DNA of 64,000 nt, taken from NCBI RefSeq assembly GCF_900699765.1, contig NZ_CAADHO010000005.1, positions 1-64,000 of the forward strand. Reading direction: 5' to 3'. Below, piece by piece: positions 26,375-35,973 of the stretch; positions within the stretch are counted from its first letter, which is position 1; every line of letters starts with the position of its first letter. This DNA is from Desulfoluna butyratoxydans (GTDB lineage: Bacteria; Desulfobacterota; Desulfobacteria; Desulfobacterales; Desulfolunaceae). The notes below the pieces were generated by a model. It searched no databases and was not told the origin of the DNA. It saw only the letters and a program-made list of their open reading frames with translations. The position numbers and the translations under genes are program-made.

Positions 26375-28498
26375 ATGGAAAAAATTTTCTATCCCGAATC
26401 CATTGCCATCTGGGGACTGTCCAATCGAGAAAACAACATCCCCAGGCTCATGCTCGAAAACCTGATCCGCTGGGGCTATGAAGGCCGCCTGTTCGGCATT
26501 CACCCCAAAGGCGACGAGAAACACGTGGACGGGGTCAAGATGTACCGTCACATTAAGGATCTCCCACAACAGCCTGATCTGGCAGTTTTTCTTCTCCCCG
26601 CACGTCTTATCCCCGGTGCCCTGCGCGAGGCCGGTGAGTTCGGGGTCCGCCGCGCGGCCATCCTCTCCGGGGGGTTCAACGAATCCGGCCCCGAAGGGGA
26701 AAAACTGGCCGAAGAGCTCACGGCCGTGGCCGAAGCCTATGATATCCGATTCGTGGGTCCCAACGGCCTCACCGTGGCCAACACAGCCAACGGCCTCTGT
26801 CTCCCCTTTACCCCCACCTTCAAAACCCCCAGGGGCGGGATGAGCCTCGTCACCCAGAGCGGGGGCATGGGCCTCTTCCTCTGGCACCTCATGGCCGACG
26901 AAAACATCGGCCTGGCCAAGTTCGCCAGCATCGGCAACAAGCTCAACGTGACGGAAGTGGACTGCATCCGCTACTTCGGAAAAGACCCGGACACCAAGGT
27001 GATCTGCCTGTACCTGGAGAGCATCACCGACGGACGGAAACTCATGGAGGCCGCCTCCGAGGCCGGAAAACCGGTGATCGTCTACAAAGCCAACACCACC
27101 TCTGCGGGCAGCAAGGCGGCCATGAGCCACACCGCGGCCATCAGCAACAACGAAGAGATCATCGACGCCGCCTTTGAACGCGCCGGAATCCTCCGCATCG
27201 AAGAGTTCGATGACTTTATCGGCGCCGCCAAAATCTTCGAACTGCCCCCCATGCGCGGCAACCGCATCATGGTCATGAGTCCTGCCGGGGGGTTCACCGT
27301 GCTCATGGCAGACCTCTGCGAAAAAGCGGGCTTCGAGTTTGCCGATCCCGGAGAGGCCTTCTACGAAGAGATCGCCGAGTTCACCAACGCAGGGGTCATC
27401 TCCCTGTCCAATCCCCTGGACCTCGGCGACATCTACGACCCCGCCTCCACGGCCAGCGTCATCAATCTCGTCTTGCACAACGACAAGGTGGACGGCGCCG
27501 TCTACCTCACCCAGAATCCCCAGATGCCGAAAAACGACGACGTCTTCAACAAGATGTTCAAGACCGACATCTCCAAAGAGGTCACCGGCGCCATCCGCTC
27601 CTCGGGAAAACCCATGGCCTCCTGCCTCTACGGCCCCTCAAAGACCATCAACCGGGTCAAGCAAAACGTCAACGTGCCCATCTTCAACACCCCGGAGTCC
27701 ATGATCCGCATCATGAAGCTCCAGCAGCGCTACCACGCAAAACGTACCGAGCCCGCCTTCACCACATCCCTGCCCCCGGATATCGACATGGACGCCGCAG
27801 CCTCCTGGGTGCGCTCCCACCCCGGGACCCACGGCGAGGAGGCCCTGGAGCTGCTCACCGCCTTCGGCATCCCTGTGGCAACAAACCAGACCTCGGCCAC
27901 CGCAGATGACGCGGTGGCTGCCGCCGAGGCCATCGGCTACCCCGTGGTGATGAAGGTCATCAGCCCCGATGCCGTCCACAAGTCCGAGGCGGGCGGTGTC
28001 CTTGTGGGCCTGAAAGACGAAAACGACGTGCGAAACGGTTTCGACACCATCCGGGCCAACCTGGATGCCTACAAGAAAAACGCCCGCTTCGACGGCGTGC
28101 GTCTCATGGCCATGGCAGGCAATGGCCACGACATGTTCGTGGGCGGCAGCGTGGACGACTCCTTCGGGCCCGTGACCCTCTTCGGCTACGGGGGCATCTA
28201 CATCGAAGTCTTCCAGGACGCCCAGACCGTGCTGTGCCCCTCGTCGCCCCATGAAATCGAGACCAAAATCAGCCGCCTGAAATCGGCAAAAATCCTTGCC
28301 GGAACCCGCGGCAAAGCCGCCGGGGATGTAAGCGGCTACATCGACCTCATCCACCGCGTCACCCATCTCATGGCCCAGTTCCCGGAGATCCAGGAGCTGG
28401 ACCTCAACCCCGTGCGGGTTTTGGAAGACGGGTCCGGGGTGATTGCGCTGGATGCGAGGTGCAGGATAGAAAAAAGGTCACAGGGGGATAGGACATAG
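26375..28498 (+). CDS. Acyl-CoA synthetase (NDP-forming), fused alpha-beta subunits
   Basis: A 707-residue acetate/acyl-CoA ligase (ADP-forming) family protein. An N-terminal CoA-binding Rossmann domain (PESIAIWGLSNREN, FVGPNGLTVAN) is followed by succinyl-CoA-ligase-like domains (SLVTQSGGMG, FASIGNKLNVTEVD, phospho-His segment AAMSHTAAI). The C-terminal ATP-grasp domain starts near residue 475 (ALELLTAFGIPV, GYPVVMKVISPDAVHKSEAGGV, LDLNPVRVLEDG). It interconverts acyl-CoA plus ADP and acid plus ATP, so it can conserve energy from acyl-CoA. Promoter, operator and divergent merR suggest substrate-responsive control. Which acid it uses cannot be read from sequence. Its end runs into GATAGG-type heptads. 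Confidence 0.9.
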   Translation: MEKIFYPESIAIWGLSNRENNIPRLMLENLIRWGYEGRLFGIHPKGDEKHVDGVKMYRHIKDLPQQPDLAVFLLPARLIPGALREAGEFGVRRAAILSGGFNESGPEGEKLAEELTAVAEAYDIRFVGPNGLTVANTANGLCLPFTPTFKTPRGGMSLVTQSGGMGLFLWHLMADENIGLAKFASIGNKLNVTEVDCIRYFGKDPDTKVICLYLESITDGRKLMEAASEAGKPVIVYKANTTSAGSKAAMSHTAAISNNEEIIDAAFERAGILRIEEFDDFIGAAKIFELPPMRGNRIMVMSPAGGFTVLMADLCEKAGFEFADPGEAFYEEIAEFTNAGVISLSNPLDLGDIYDPASTASVINLVLHNDKVDGAVYLTQNPQMPKNDDVFNKMFKTDISKEVTGAIRSSGKPMASCLYGPSKTINRVKQNVNVPIFNTPESMIRIMKLQQRYHAKRTEPAFTTSLPPDIDMDAAASWVRSHPGTHGEEALELLTAFGIPVATNQTSATADDAVAAAEAIGYPVVMKVISPDAVHKSEAGGVLVGLKDENDVRNGFDTIRANLDAYKKNARFDGVRLMAMAGNGHDMFVGGSVDDSFGPVTLFGYGGIYIEVFQDAQTVLCPSSPHEIETKISRLKSAKILAGTRGKAAGDVSGYIDLIHRVTHLMAQFPEIQELDLNPVRVLEDGSGVIALDARCRIEKRSQGDRT

Positions 28499-28506
28499 GT
28501 GATAGG
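28480..28506. repeat. Short heptamer tract at gene end
   Basis: GGATAGG, ACATAGG and TGATAGG overlap and follow the stop of the acyl-CoA synthetase gene, another degenerate member of the 7-bp gene-end repeat family. Confidence 0.45.
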
Positions 28507-28563
28507 GAGCGATTTTATGGTGCGGGGCCGTGCAGGGTGAGCCGCGAAGCCGATCGGGGTTTT

Positions 28564-28590
28564 GTAGGGTGCGCCGTGCGCACCGCACAG
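28564..28590. repeat. Solo GGGTGCGCC core repeat
   Basis: GTAGGGTGCG followed by CCGTGCGCACC, identical to the core of the 22.2-23.1 kb tandem units. A mirror copy (GGTGCGGGGGCCGCACCC) lies at about 28910-28927. Confidence 0.75.
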
Positions 28591-28632
28591 CGTATCGAAA
28601 CCCGTCACCGGCTTCTTGTTGCAGAGACACGG

Positions 28633-28853
28633 GTAACTATTCAGCTCCCCAAAAAGCCTCCGGTGGTCCTGCCAAGGGCCAAACGCTTGCGCGATTTCAT
28701 GGTTTGGGTTTGACAAACAGGTCTTGAGGCTACGTTTGATCCATTCGAAGGTTCTGGTTTGTTGACTTCATTCGACGTAACAAGCAGGCAACCGGAAAGT
28801 TTTTGCGGAGCTTTTGTCAAAAAACGACCCGCCGGAGGCGGCCGAATCGTTAC
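28633..28853. mobile_element. MITE-like element, copy 1
   Basis: A 221-bp element starting GTAACTATTCAGC and ending CGAATCGTTAC. Internal blocks AAAAAGCCTCCGG, GGGCCAAAC, TTTGACAAACAGGTCTT, TTTTGCGGAGCTTTT and CGACCCGCCGGAGGC occur in the same order in a second copy at 54203-54394. There is no coding capacity. The inverted ends and two dispersed copies suggest a non-autonomous transposable element. Confidence 0.65.
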
Positions 28854-28977
28854 AAACCCGTTATTCCATGGGAAAAATACAGGGCCGGTGGGACGCGTTA
28901 AGCAAGGCGGTGCGGGGGCCGCACCCTACAGTTCCCGTGGCAGGTTGGTAATGTGTAATCGCGCAGCCCCCAAAACC

Positions 28978-29018
28978 CCACAGACCTGAAATGATATCTA
29001 ATCATTTCAGGTCTGTGG
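28978..29018. terminator. 18-bp perfect inverted repeat
   Basis: CCACAGACCTGAAATGAT and its exact complement flank a 5-base loop, in the space between the convergent acyl-CoA synthetase and Hsp70 genes. A second hairpin (CCAGGGGATCATCCCCTGG, 29035-29053) follows, then GCCGGAGGCGTTTTTTGG. Together they probably end transcription. Confidence 0.6.
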
Positions 29019-29088
29019 CGTTAAAACTTGGGGTCCAGGGGATCATCCCCTGGCCGCCGGAGGCGTTTTTTGGTTTTTCGTTTTTTAC

Positions 29089-31863
29089 CTATTCATGAAG
29101 CACGATGCCCGTGGGCAGGGCTTCTCCGTAGATCACCTTTTCATCACCGGAGGAGAGGGTCACCACCTCGGTGAGGGGTTTTAGGACCTTTTTGCCGCCG
29201 CCCAGGGCCTGGACACGGGCGATGACCTGCTCGCGCTGAGCGTCGTCAAGGTCGCGCATGCGGTCGCCGGTTTTGCGGCCCATGATGACCAGGGCGTTGA
29301 CCACGGCTTTGGGCTCTTTCCATGAGCCGGTGAGGAGCTTTTCGATCCAGGGCCAGGCGTCTTTGGGCGCCACCACGCGGTCCACGGAGCCGTACAGGGG
29401 CTCGCGCTGGCCGATGCGGGAGAGGGCCCAGACCATCTGGGACGGAGATTTCTTGGGTGAGAGGGCTTTTACCAGCTGGTTGCCCAGGCGCACCTTGTCC
29501 TTGGTGATGAGGCGCTCCATGTTGGCAAGGGCCATCCAGAGTTCCACCTGCTCCTGGGGGGTCATCTTCACGCCGTTGCCCCGGGCGGGAAAGACCAGGG
29601 GGGAGACCTCCTGGAAAAACTGGCGCTGCTGTCCGGGGTTAAGACCCGCTGCAAGACGTCGCCAGAGGATCCACCACTCACCGCGCACCTGGTTGTTTCG
29701 ATCAAAAACAGGTCCGTTGCGAAAGAGCTTCCACACCCGCTTCATGCGCTGCTCATCCATGCCGTGTCCGGTACCGGGGCGCAAGCAGTAGCCGGTGAGG
29801 TTCAGCCACCGGGCTTCGAACTCTGCGGCGCGTTCCCGGACCTTTTTCTCGTCCAGAAGGGTATCGGAGAGGTCCCGGATAAAGGAGAGGGGCCAGGCGT
29901 TCTTCTGGGTATCCACGGCAGTGGAGATGGCCTTCACCACCCCGGTAAGCCCTGTTTTGTCCCCTTGAAAAACCTCTTTCACCACGCTGCGGGCAGCCTG
30001 GGTCAGGCCCTCGTCCAGGACCTCCCCTTCGGCCACGGCCATGGGATCGGCCTCCCGGCGAAGCTGGAAGTTCAGGCGCCAGTGGTGATCGCTGATCTGG
30101 GAGCGACACCCGATGACCAGGGTCCCTACCTCGGTGTACTGGGCTTTTAAATGAACGGGAATGGACTCTGCGTTGCCTTTTTTGCCGTACTTGATCACCG
30201 AGGCCATGGGGGGCAGCTCGGTGAGGGTGTCGTCAATTGTGATGACGTCCCCTGCCCGGTCGCCGGAGCGGAAACTGGAGCTGTAGACGGGAAATTCTGC
30301 CGGGCGGTTGGCGATGACCGTAAATTTTTTATCGGAGAGCTCGATGGTCTCGCCTTCGTCGAGGCCGCGCTCCACGATGCAGACCGCCTTGTGCTCATCC
30401 CCGTTGGTGGATCCCACGCCGAGATAATAGCTCCGGGGGCTGCCGCTTCCCACGCGCACGCCTTTGCCGATCTTGGCCAGGCCGTAATAGGAGGCGCCCA
30501 GGGCCACGGCAAGGTCCGGGTCGGGGTTGTCCATCTCCCGGGGAAAGGAGGCATCGGGCTCGTTGAACCAGTGGCGGACAGCGCCCTTGATCTTGCGCCG
30601 GATCACGGTGGGTTTTAGCGAGCCGCCGTTGAAAAGGATATGGTCCGGGGCGTGGTCCGTGCCCAGGAGGTCTGCCACGGCCTCTTTGTGATTTTCCAGA
30701 AACCACCCGATATGGCGGGTAATGGCCGGTTCCTGCTCGTAAGGAAGACCAAACTCGCTGATCCCCTTTCGGCGGGCCATCTTCCTGGCCTCTTCCTTGG
30801 TAACATCCGGAAAAAAACCGTCCAAAACGATCTCTTCCACCATCTCCCGGGTCAGGGTGGCCGACAGGGTGCCGCCGATGAGGCTGCTGCCGGAGCCTGT
30901 CATGATGATGCGCTCGGACTCCTCGCCCTCCCCCAGGATCTTCTCCTTTGCTTTGCGTGAAAGATGGCAAAGGGTTTTCCACTTATCCGAGGACAGATTT
31001 TTGGCATTACCCGCAAACAGGGATTCGGCCTTTCGGGCCAGGGCCAGGTCGATGTTGTCCCCGCCCAGGATCAGGTGATCCCCCACGGCGAGGCGCTCAA
31101 ATCGAGGGGTGCCCTTGCTCTCCTTCAGGGTGATGAGGGTAAAGTCTGTGGTGCCGCCGCCTACGTCGCAGACGAGGATCAGCTCCCCGGGCTTGACGTG
31201 CTCTTCCCAGCTTTTTTCGTGGCGGATCAGCCAGCTGTAAAAGGCGGCCAGGGGCTCTTCCAGCAAAGTGACGTGCTTGAGGCCCGCAAGGGCCGCAGCT
31301 TCCACGGTGAGGTCCCGGGCCACCTCGTCAAAGGAGGCGGGCACCGTGATCACCACAAACTGGTTTTCAAGGAAGGCGCCCTCGTCGTCGCCCCCCATCT
31401 GTTTGTTCCACGCCTTGCGGAGGTGCTCCAGGTAGAAGGCCGTGGCCTCCACCGGGGAGACCTTGCCCACATCGTTTCCCGCCCCCCAGGGCAGGATCCT
31501 GGCCTTGCGGTCCGCCTTGTCGTGGCAGAGCCAGCTCTTGGCCGAGACCACCAGGCGCGAGGGGACCTTGCTGCCGTGCTCCCGGGCAAAAAGACCGGCA
31601 AACCGTTTTTCCATGGGGTTCCACGGCTGAATCACCGACTCATCGGGAATGTCGTAGGTTCCTGGGATATAAAGAAAGGAGGGCAGCACCGACATGGGCG
31701 ACACCTCCCCTTCCCGGGTGAGCTGGGGCACGCGAAACAGTTGAATGTTCTTGCGCCCCTTGGCCGTCTCCGGCTGCTCCAGGTCCACGTAGGACATGGC
31801 AGAGTTGGTGGTCCCTAAGTCAATCCCGATGATGTATCTCAGTGTTTCAGTGTCCCGCATCAT
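29089..31863 (-). CDS. Large Hsp70-family protein with C-terminal extension
   Basis: A 924-residue protein with an Hsp70-type ATPase domain. Visible motifs are IIGIDLGTTNSAMSYVD (phosphate 1), ILVCDVGGGTTDFTLI (phosphate 2) and FNGGSLKPTVIRRKI (adenosine region). It lacks the length pattern of DnaK; beyond about residue 600 there is a unique ~320-residue helical domain (WRRLAAGLNPGQQRQFF, LGNQLVKALSPKKS) instead of a peptide-lid domain. Two start ATGs lie back to back (31863/31860), overlapping the upstream Hsp70 gene by 17 bp, so translation is coupled. It is the third gene of a DUF2760-Hsp70-Hsp70 operon. Client and function unknown. Confidence 0.88.
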   Translation of the reverse strand: MMRDTETLRYIIGIDLGTTNSAMSYVDLEQPETAKGRKNIQLFRVPQLTREGEVSPMSVLPSFLYIPGTYDIPDESVIQPWNPMEKRFAGLFAREHGSKVPSRLVVSAKSWLCHDKADRKARILPWGAGNDVGKVSPVEATAFYLEHLRKAWNKQMGGDDEGAFLENQFVVITVPASFDEVARDLTVEAAALAGLKHVTLLEEPLAAFYSWLIRHEKSWEEHVKPGELILVCDVGGGTTDFTLITLKESKGTPRFERLAVGDHLILGGDNIDLALARKAESLFAGNAKNLSSDKWKTLCHLSRKAKEKILGEGEESERIIMTGSGSSLIGGTLSATLTREMVEEIVLDGFFPDVTKEEARKMARRKGISEFGLPYEQEPAITRHIGWFLENHKEAVADLLGTDHAPDHILFNGGSLKPTVIRRKIKGAVRHWFNEPDASFPREMDNPDPDLAVALGASYYGLAKIGKGVRVGSGSPRSYYLGVGSTNGDEHKAVCIVERGLDEGETIELSDKKFTVIANRPAEFPVYSSSFRSGDRAGDVITIDDTLTELPPMASVIKYGKKGNAESIPVHLKAQYTEVGTLVIGCRSQISDHHWRLNFQLRREADPMAVAEGEVLDEGLTQAARSVVKEVFQGDKTGLTGVVKAISTAVDTQKNAWPLSFIRDLSDTLLDEKKVRERAAEFEARWLNLTGYCLRPGTGHGMDEQRMKRVWKLFRNGPVFDRNNQVRGEWWILWRRLAAGLNPGQQRQFFQEVSPLVFPARGNGVKMTPQEQVELWMALANMERLITKDKVRLGNQLVKALSPKKSPSQMVWALSRIGQREPLYGSVDRVVAPKDAWPWIEKLLTGSWKEPKAVVNALVIMGRKTGDRMRDLDDAQREQVIARVQALGGGKKVLKPLTEVVTLSSGDEKVIYGEALPTGIVLHE

Positions 31864-33679
31864 CCCTCTCGCGTACGTTGAATTCGAGTTTCCATCGATT
31901 GTCGCCCTCTGTGGCGACGCACCAGAACTCCAGGGTGCCGATCTCCGTTACCCGGATCTCGAACTGAACGGGAATGGCGGTGCCCCACTCCCCTTCCAGG
32001 GTGGTCTCAATGGAGGTAAGGTCTTCCATCTCCCCGTCGGACCAGGACTCCACGACATCGCCGGGGCCGTCGTCCCTTCTGGACGACGAAGCCATGATGT
32101 CAAAGGCCACGGGCTCGCCCACATAAAGAACAAACTCTTCGGAGTCCACCCGCTCTTCCGTGCCCTCTTCCATGCCCATGGGGGCCACGCAAAGGGCCTT
32201 CATGGGGGCGGGCATCCCGGGAATGGCCGGCATGGCCGCTTCCACGGAGACGTAGTACGAACGGGAGAGGCCGCCGCGGATGCGGATGCCCCTGCCCAGA
32301 CGGGCCAGGCCGTAGTAGGCCGCGCCCCGGGCAACGGAGAGATCGTAATCCCCTGCTTCCACTTCACGCACCGGGGTGTCGTCTCCCACCTCTTCACGAA
32401 AATAGTCCACCACGCTCAGGATGCGCTCCCGAACCGAGGCGGATTTCATGATACCGCCGTTAAAGAGCACGGCATCGGGAATGCGGGCATTCTGCCAGCC
32501 GTCGCCGCCCTGGCGCGCCAGGAACCATGCCATGTGACGGGAGATGGAGGGGTCCTGCTCATAGACAAGACCCATCTCGCGCAGGCCGCTTCGGCGCCTC
32601 TGCACCGGACGATCGCCCACGGAGCACAGAGGCAAAAAGCCCTCCAGGATCACCTGGTCCACCTCTTTTTCGTCCATCTCGCTTTTGAGGGTCCCGCCGA
32701 TAAGGCCGGAACCGCGTCCCAGGATGGTCACGGGCTCGGGGCCGTTGGTGCCCCCGGCCAGAATCTTCTCCTTGACGCTGCGGATGGAGTGGCCCAGGCC
32801 ACGCATCTGCCAGTCGTCAAGCTTCTGGCCTTTGGCGTCCATCTTGGATTTCACGTACCAGGCCAGGGCAAGATCCATGTTGTCCCCGCCCACAAGGAGA
32901 TGATCGCCCACGGCGATGCGCTCCAGGGCAAGCTCCCCGTCTTCTTCGGAGATGCCGATGAGACTGAAATCCGAGGTGCCCCCGCCGATATCGCAAACCA
33001 GAAGAGTCTCGCCCTTTTTCACCTTGCTTCGCCAGTCGTCCCCCATGGACTCGATCCAGGCGTACAGGGCGGCCTGGGGTTCTTCCAGCAGGGTCACATG
33101 GGCAAGGCCGGCAAGGGCAGCGGCCTGGACCGTGAGCTCCCGGGCCACGGCGTCAAAGGAGGCGGGTACCGTCAGGTAAATTTCCTGATTCTCCAGGCGA
33201 AGTGAGGCATCATCGGCAGCCATCTCGTGGTTCCAGGCGTCGCGCATGTGGCGCAGGATGGCGGCGGAAGCCGTCACCGCAGACATCTTGGAGACCTCCT
33301 GGGGACCTTTCCACGGCAGGTTGTCGGCCTTGCGGTCCACCATGGTGTTGCAGAGCCAGCTCTTGGCCGAGGAGATAAGGCGCTGGGGCAGCTCGCCCCC
33401 CCTTTTCCGTGCAAACTCACCCACCACGGCGTCGGGCTCGGCATCCCACGGCAGGGCCGTGGCACCGCGTCCCACGTCGTGGGCCTCGGGCAGAAAGATA
33501 AAGGAAGGAAGCATATCGCGCTTCTCCACCACACCGGCATCCACGAGCTGTGGGATGCGGAACAGACGGATATCCGACGCTTCGGCCGCCCCGTCTTCGG
33601 GTCGTTCGGTGTAGGCCACCACGCTGTTGGTGGTGCCCAGGTCGATACCGACAATGTATGAACTCATCATGCTCTCCAT
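31847..33679 (-). CDS. Hsp70-family protein, shorter paralogue
   Basis: A 610-residue Hsp70-like ATPase. It has YIVGIDLGTTNSVVAYTE, LLVCDIGGGTSDFSLI and FNGGIMKSASVRERI. The final ~130 residues form a beta-rich substrate-binding-like domain (EEFVLYVGEPVAFDIM, WGTAIPVQFEIRVTEIGTLEFW). The helical lid of DnaK is absent. The start ATG overlaps the DUF2760 stop in TGATG. The two Hsp70s share the ATPase fold but not length and may form an asymmetric pair. No DnaJ or GrpE partner is encoded nearby. Confidence 0.88.
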   Translation of the reverse strand: MESMMSSYIVGIDLGTTNSVVAYTERPEDGAAEASDIRLFRIPQLVDAGVVEKRDMLPSFIFLPEAHDVGRGATALPWDAEPDAVVGEFARKRGGELPQRLISSAKSWLCNTMVDRKADNLPWKGPQEVSKMSAVTASAAILRHMRDAWNHEMAADDASLRLENQEIYLTVPASFDAVARELTVQAAALAGLAHVTLLEEPQAALYAWIESMGDDWRSKVKKGETLLVCDIGGGTSDFSLIGISEEDGELALERIAVGDHLLVGGDNMDLALAWYVKSKMDAKGQKLDDWQMRGLGHSIRSVKEKILAGGTNGPEPVTILGRGSGLIGGTLKSEMDEKEVDQVILEGFLPLCSVGDRPVQRRRSGLREMGLVYEQDPSISRHMAWFLARQGGDGWQNARIPDAVLFNGGIMKSASVRERILSVVDYFREEVGDDTPVREVEAGDYDLSVARGAAYYGLARLGRGIRIRGGLSRSYYVSVEAAMPAIPGMPAPMKALCVAPMGMEEGTEERVDSEEFVLYVGEPVAFDIMASSSRRDDGPGDVVESWSDGEMEDLTSIETTLEGEWGTAIPVQFEIRVTEIGTLEFWCVATEGDNRWKLEFNVRERDDAGH

Positions 33680-34404
33680 CAGCCCAGCTCCACCTCAGCA
33701 GGAGCCAGCACATCGGGGTTGGACTCTTCAGAGAGGGTGGGGACTTCGGTCTTGGTGGCTTTCCAGCCTTTGTGGCGAACCGTGCCGGTGAAGGGAGGCT
33801 CGCCCGCAACATTGCCCGTGAGGCGGATCTCCTCGGGGTTAAACCCGGCCTCTACAGTGATGCTCTCCCCTTCGGGGGTGTCCACCACCGGGCCGCAGGA
33901 GACGTATTTGTCCAGGGTCTTCACGCAGTTTTCATGGATACCCCGCACGGCCGCTCCGATCTGGTCGTCGCTGTAAAGGGAGAGGTCTTCATTGAAAAAG
34001 TCAATGAGGCGACCCTCTTTCTGGAGGGCGGAAACAAGGTGGAGAAAGGTTCGACGGGTATTTCGCTTCTCAACCTCAGGGTCGATGGCGGGCCCTTCAT
34101 CCTTGGGGGCCGCTTCAACTTCGGGAACCCCGGCGTTGACGTAAAGCCCACGGATAATCATCCAGAGGAGGAGTGCAAACACAAGGCCCGCCCCCACGGA
34201 AACGGGAACCACCACCCGGGAAAAATTTTCGAACACAAAGGAGAAAGCCTTGGCCGCTTCAGGATCGGCGGCGGTGTGGACGGCCTTCATGGCCGCCACG
34301 CTGGCACCAAAGTAGATGGCCACGTCCACGGCAAAGACAACAAGGGCCATCACCAGAAAAATCCATAAAAAAGCCCGCTTGGAAAAGGTTTTCGCGGAAT
34401 CCAT
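33679..34404 (-). CDS. DUF2760 membrane protein, first gene of the Hsp70 operon
   Basis: A 241-residue protein with two N-terminal transmembrane helices (about residues 11-30 and 63-85) and a cytoplasmic domain from about residue 100 matching DUF2760 (FLHLVSALQKEGRLIDFFNEDLSLYSDDQIGAAVRGIHE, TPEGESITVEAGFNPEEIRLTGN, FTGTVRHKGWKATKTEVP). AAGGAGAG precedes the ATG. It is translationally coupled to the downstream Hsp70 (1-bp overlap). I infer that it anchors the two Hsp70 ATPases at the membrane. Confidence 0.83.
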   Translation of the reverse strand: MDSAKTFSKRAFLWIFLVMALVVFAVDVAIYFGASVAAMKAVHTAADPEAAKAFSFVFENFSRVVVPVSVGAGLVFALLLWMIIRGLYVNAGVPEVEAAPKDEGPAIDPEVEKRNTRRTFLHLVSALQKEGRLIDFFNEDLSLYSDDQIGAAVRGIHENCVKTLDKYVSCGPVVDTPEGESITVEAGFNPEEIRLTGNVAGEPPFTGTVRHKGWKATKTEVPTLSEESNPDVLAPAEVELG

Positions 34405-34648
34405 AGTCTCTCCTTTTAATCAGTATCCACAATACACATGAGAAAATTATGACCACCAAGGTGCCCCTCCGGTCACCTGTTTCAGTCGTTTAAAAGCCGC
34501 AGCTCGAACGCAAGATAGTGCAGAATCCCGCGTCAATCAAGGCACGACGCTTGGATTTATTCATTATAAAAGGATGGGTGTCAAGAGGGAAACCGCAGCC
34601 AGCCCCCTTGTGCTCCTTCGATTCAGGGCACATGGGCCCCTTCGGCCA

Positions 34649-35647
34649 TCAGATGACCCGGTTCCTCAAGGTCCCGATCCCCTCGGCAACAAGCTCCACT
34701 GTGTCCCCGGAGGAGAGGAACCGCCCCATCTCCAGGCCACACCCCCTGCCCTGACGTCCCGAGCAGGTGCCGGAGCCGATAAACTCACCGGGATACAGGG
34801 TCTCATCCCGGGAGACGGCCTGGATGATCTCTTCAAAGCTCCAGTGCATGTCCGCGGTGGACCCCCTGGACCACTCCCGGCCGTTGACGCGGGCAGCAAG
34901 GGTGATATTCGAGGGATCGGGTATTTCGTCCCGGGTCACCAGCACCGGTCCCATGGCGTTGCCGCCGTTGAAATCCTTCCCCTTGGCAGGGCCCAGACGC
35001 CCTTTCATCTCCTGCATCTGCTCGTCCCGGGCGGAAAAATCATTGAACAAGGTGTAGCCAAAAATGTGCTCCCCTGCCCGGGCAGCCGGGATATTGGCAC
35101 CGGCCTTGCCGATGACAATCCCGAGTTCCAGCTCGTAGTCAAACCTGCGGCAATAGGACGGAATGGGCACCTCTGCGTCGTGCCCCACCACGGAGAACCG
35201 ATTGCTTTTGTAGTACACGGGCCGCTCGTACCAGGCCCTGTTGATGAACCGGGCAAGGGTGTAGCGCCGGCCCCATTTTTTTTCGATGGCTTCGTCGATC
35301 CCGGCCAGCTTTTTCAGGCCCTGGACCCGGATGCAGTTGATAATATGGTCTTCAAAGGCCATGGCGTCCCGCACGGACTCGGGCACCGGCAGGGGAGCCA
35401 GGAGTTTGGCGGCTCCCAGGGGGGTACACAAATCCGTTATCCCCTCTTCACTGATTCGAACCATCACCTGACGGGCTGCGTCAAGACCGCCCTCGCCGCT
35501 CCGTATCAGGGAAAGCATGCTCTCAAAAGGGGCTTCAGACATGCCGAAGAGGGTTGCCGCGGCCTTCAGGTCCACGATGTCATCGTCTCCGGTCAATGCC
35601 CCAAGGGCTGCTTCATCACCGTTTTTCAACCACGTCACCAGCTTCAT
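34649..35647 (-). CDS. Fumarylacetoacetate hydrolase family protein
   Basis: A 332-residue FAH-fold metal-dependent enzyme. Residues from about 115 carry the signature HIINCIRVQ, ERPVYYKSNRFSVVG, DYELELGIVIGK (metal-binding acidic residues), FGYTLFNDFSARDEQ, KGKDFNGGNAMGPVLVT and VNGREWSRGSTADMHWSFEEII. It has an FAH N-terminal domain (MKLVTWLKNGDEAALG). The ATG follows AAGGAG. Substrates of this family include acylpyruvates, oxaloacetate and fumarylacetoacetate; none can be chosen here. It appears monocistronic, downstream of no pathway partner. Confidence 0.87.
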   Translation of the reverse strand: MKLVTWLKNGDEAALGALTGDDDIVDLKAAATLFGMSEAPFESMLSLIRSGEGGLDAARQVMVRISEEGITDLCTPLGAAKLLAPLPVPESVRDAMAFEDHIINCIRVQGLKKLAGIDEAIEKKWGRRYTLARFINRAWYERPVYYKSNRFSVVGHDAEVPIPSYCRRFDYELELGIVIGKAGANIPAARAGEHIFGYTLFNDFSARDEQMQEMKGRLGPAKGKDFNGGNAMGPVLVTRDEIPDPSNITLAARVNGREWSRGSTADMHWSFEEIIQAVSRDETLYPGEFIGSGTCSGRQGRGCGLEMGRFLSSGDTVELVAEGIGTLRNRVI

Positions 35648-35973
35648 GCTCGGCTCCTTGTCAGACGGGTTTTATCTGCAGTCTCCTATCAACAATCCAT
35701 AACCATTGAACATACACCAATTCCTCACCGGTCAAAAGCTCAAAAAAGCCGGTCCAAGACAGGGGCTGAAACACCCACTGGCGAAGGCCCTTGTCAGTCG
35801 CGACCTTGACAAACCGATACTGCCCCGATAGAAAAAATGAGACATTCGTTCAGCACCATAAACCGTCGCCCAGCAAAAGAGCGACGACGTGATGCATTCA
35901 GCGTTTACCACCCGGCAGCCTCGTTCTTCGAAATGCTGCCCGGTAAATGCCAACCCCCAACCACAGGCATCCC
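35648..35973. other. Intergenic region between divergent genes
   Basis: About 325 bp between the FAH-family gene (minus) and the B12-binding radical SAM gene (plus). No gene or recognised RNA. It must contain both promoters; none stands out. Confidence 0.35.

Noticed and set aside
34574..35809. 411-codon plus-strand frame over the FAH-family gene
   Set aside because: The minus-strand gene carries the family signature and a good ribosome binding site; the plus frame does not.
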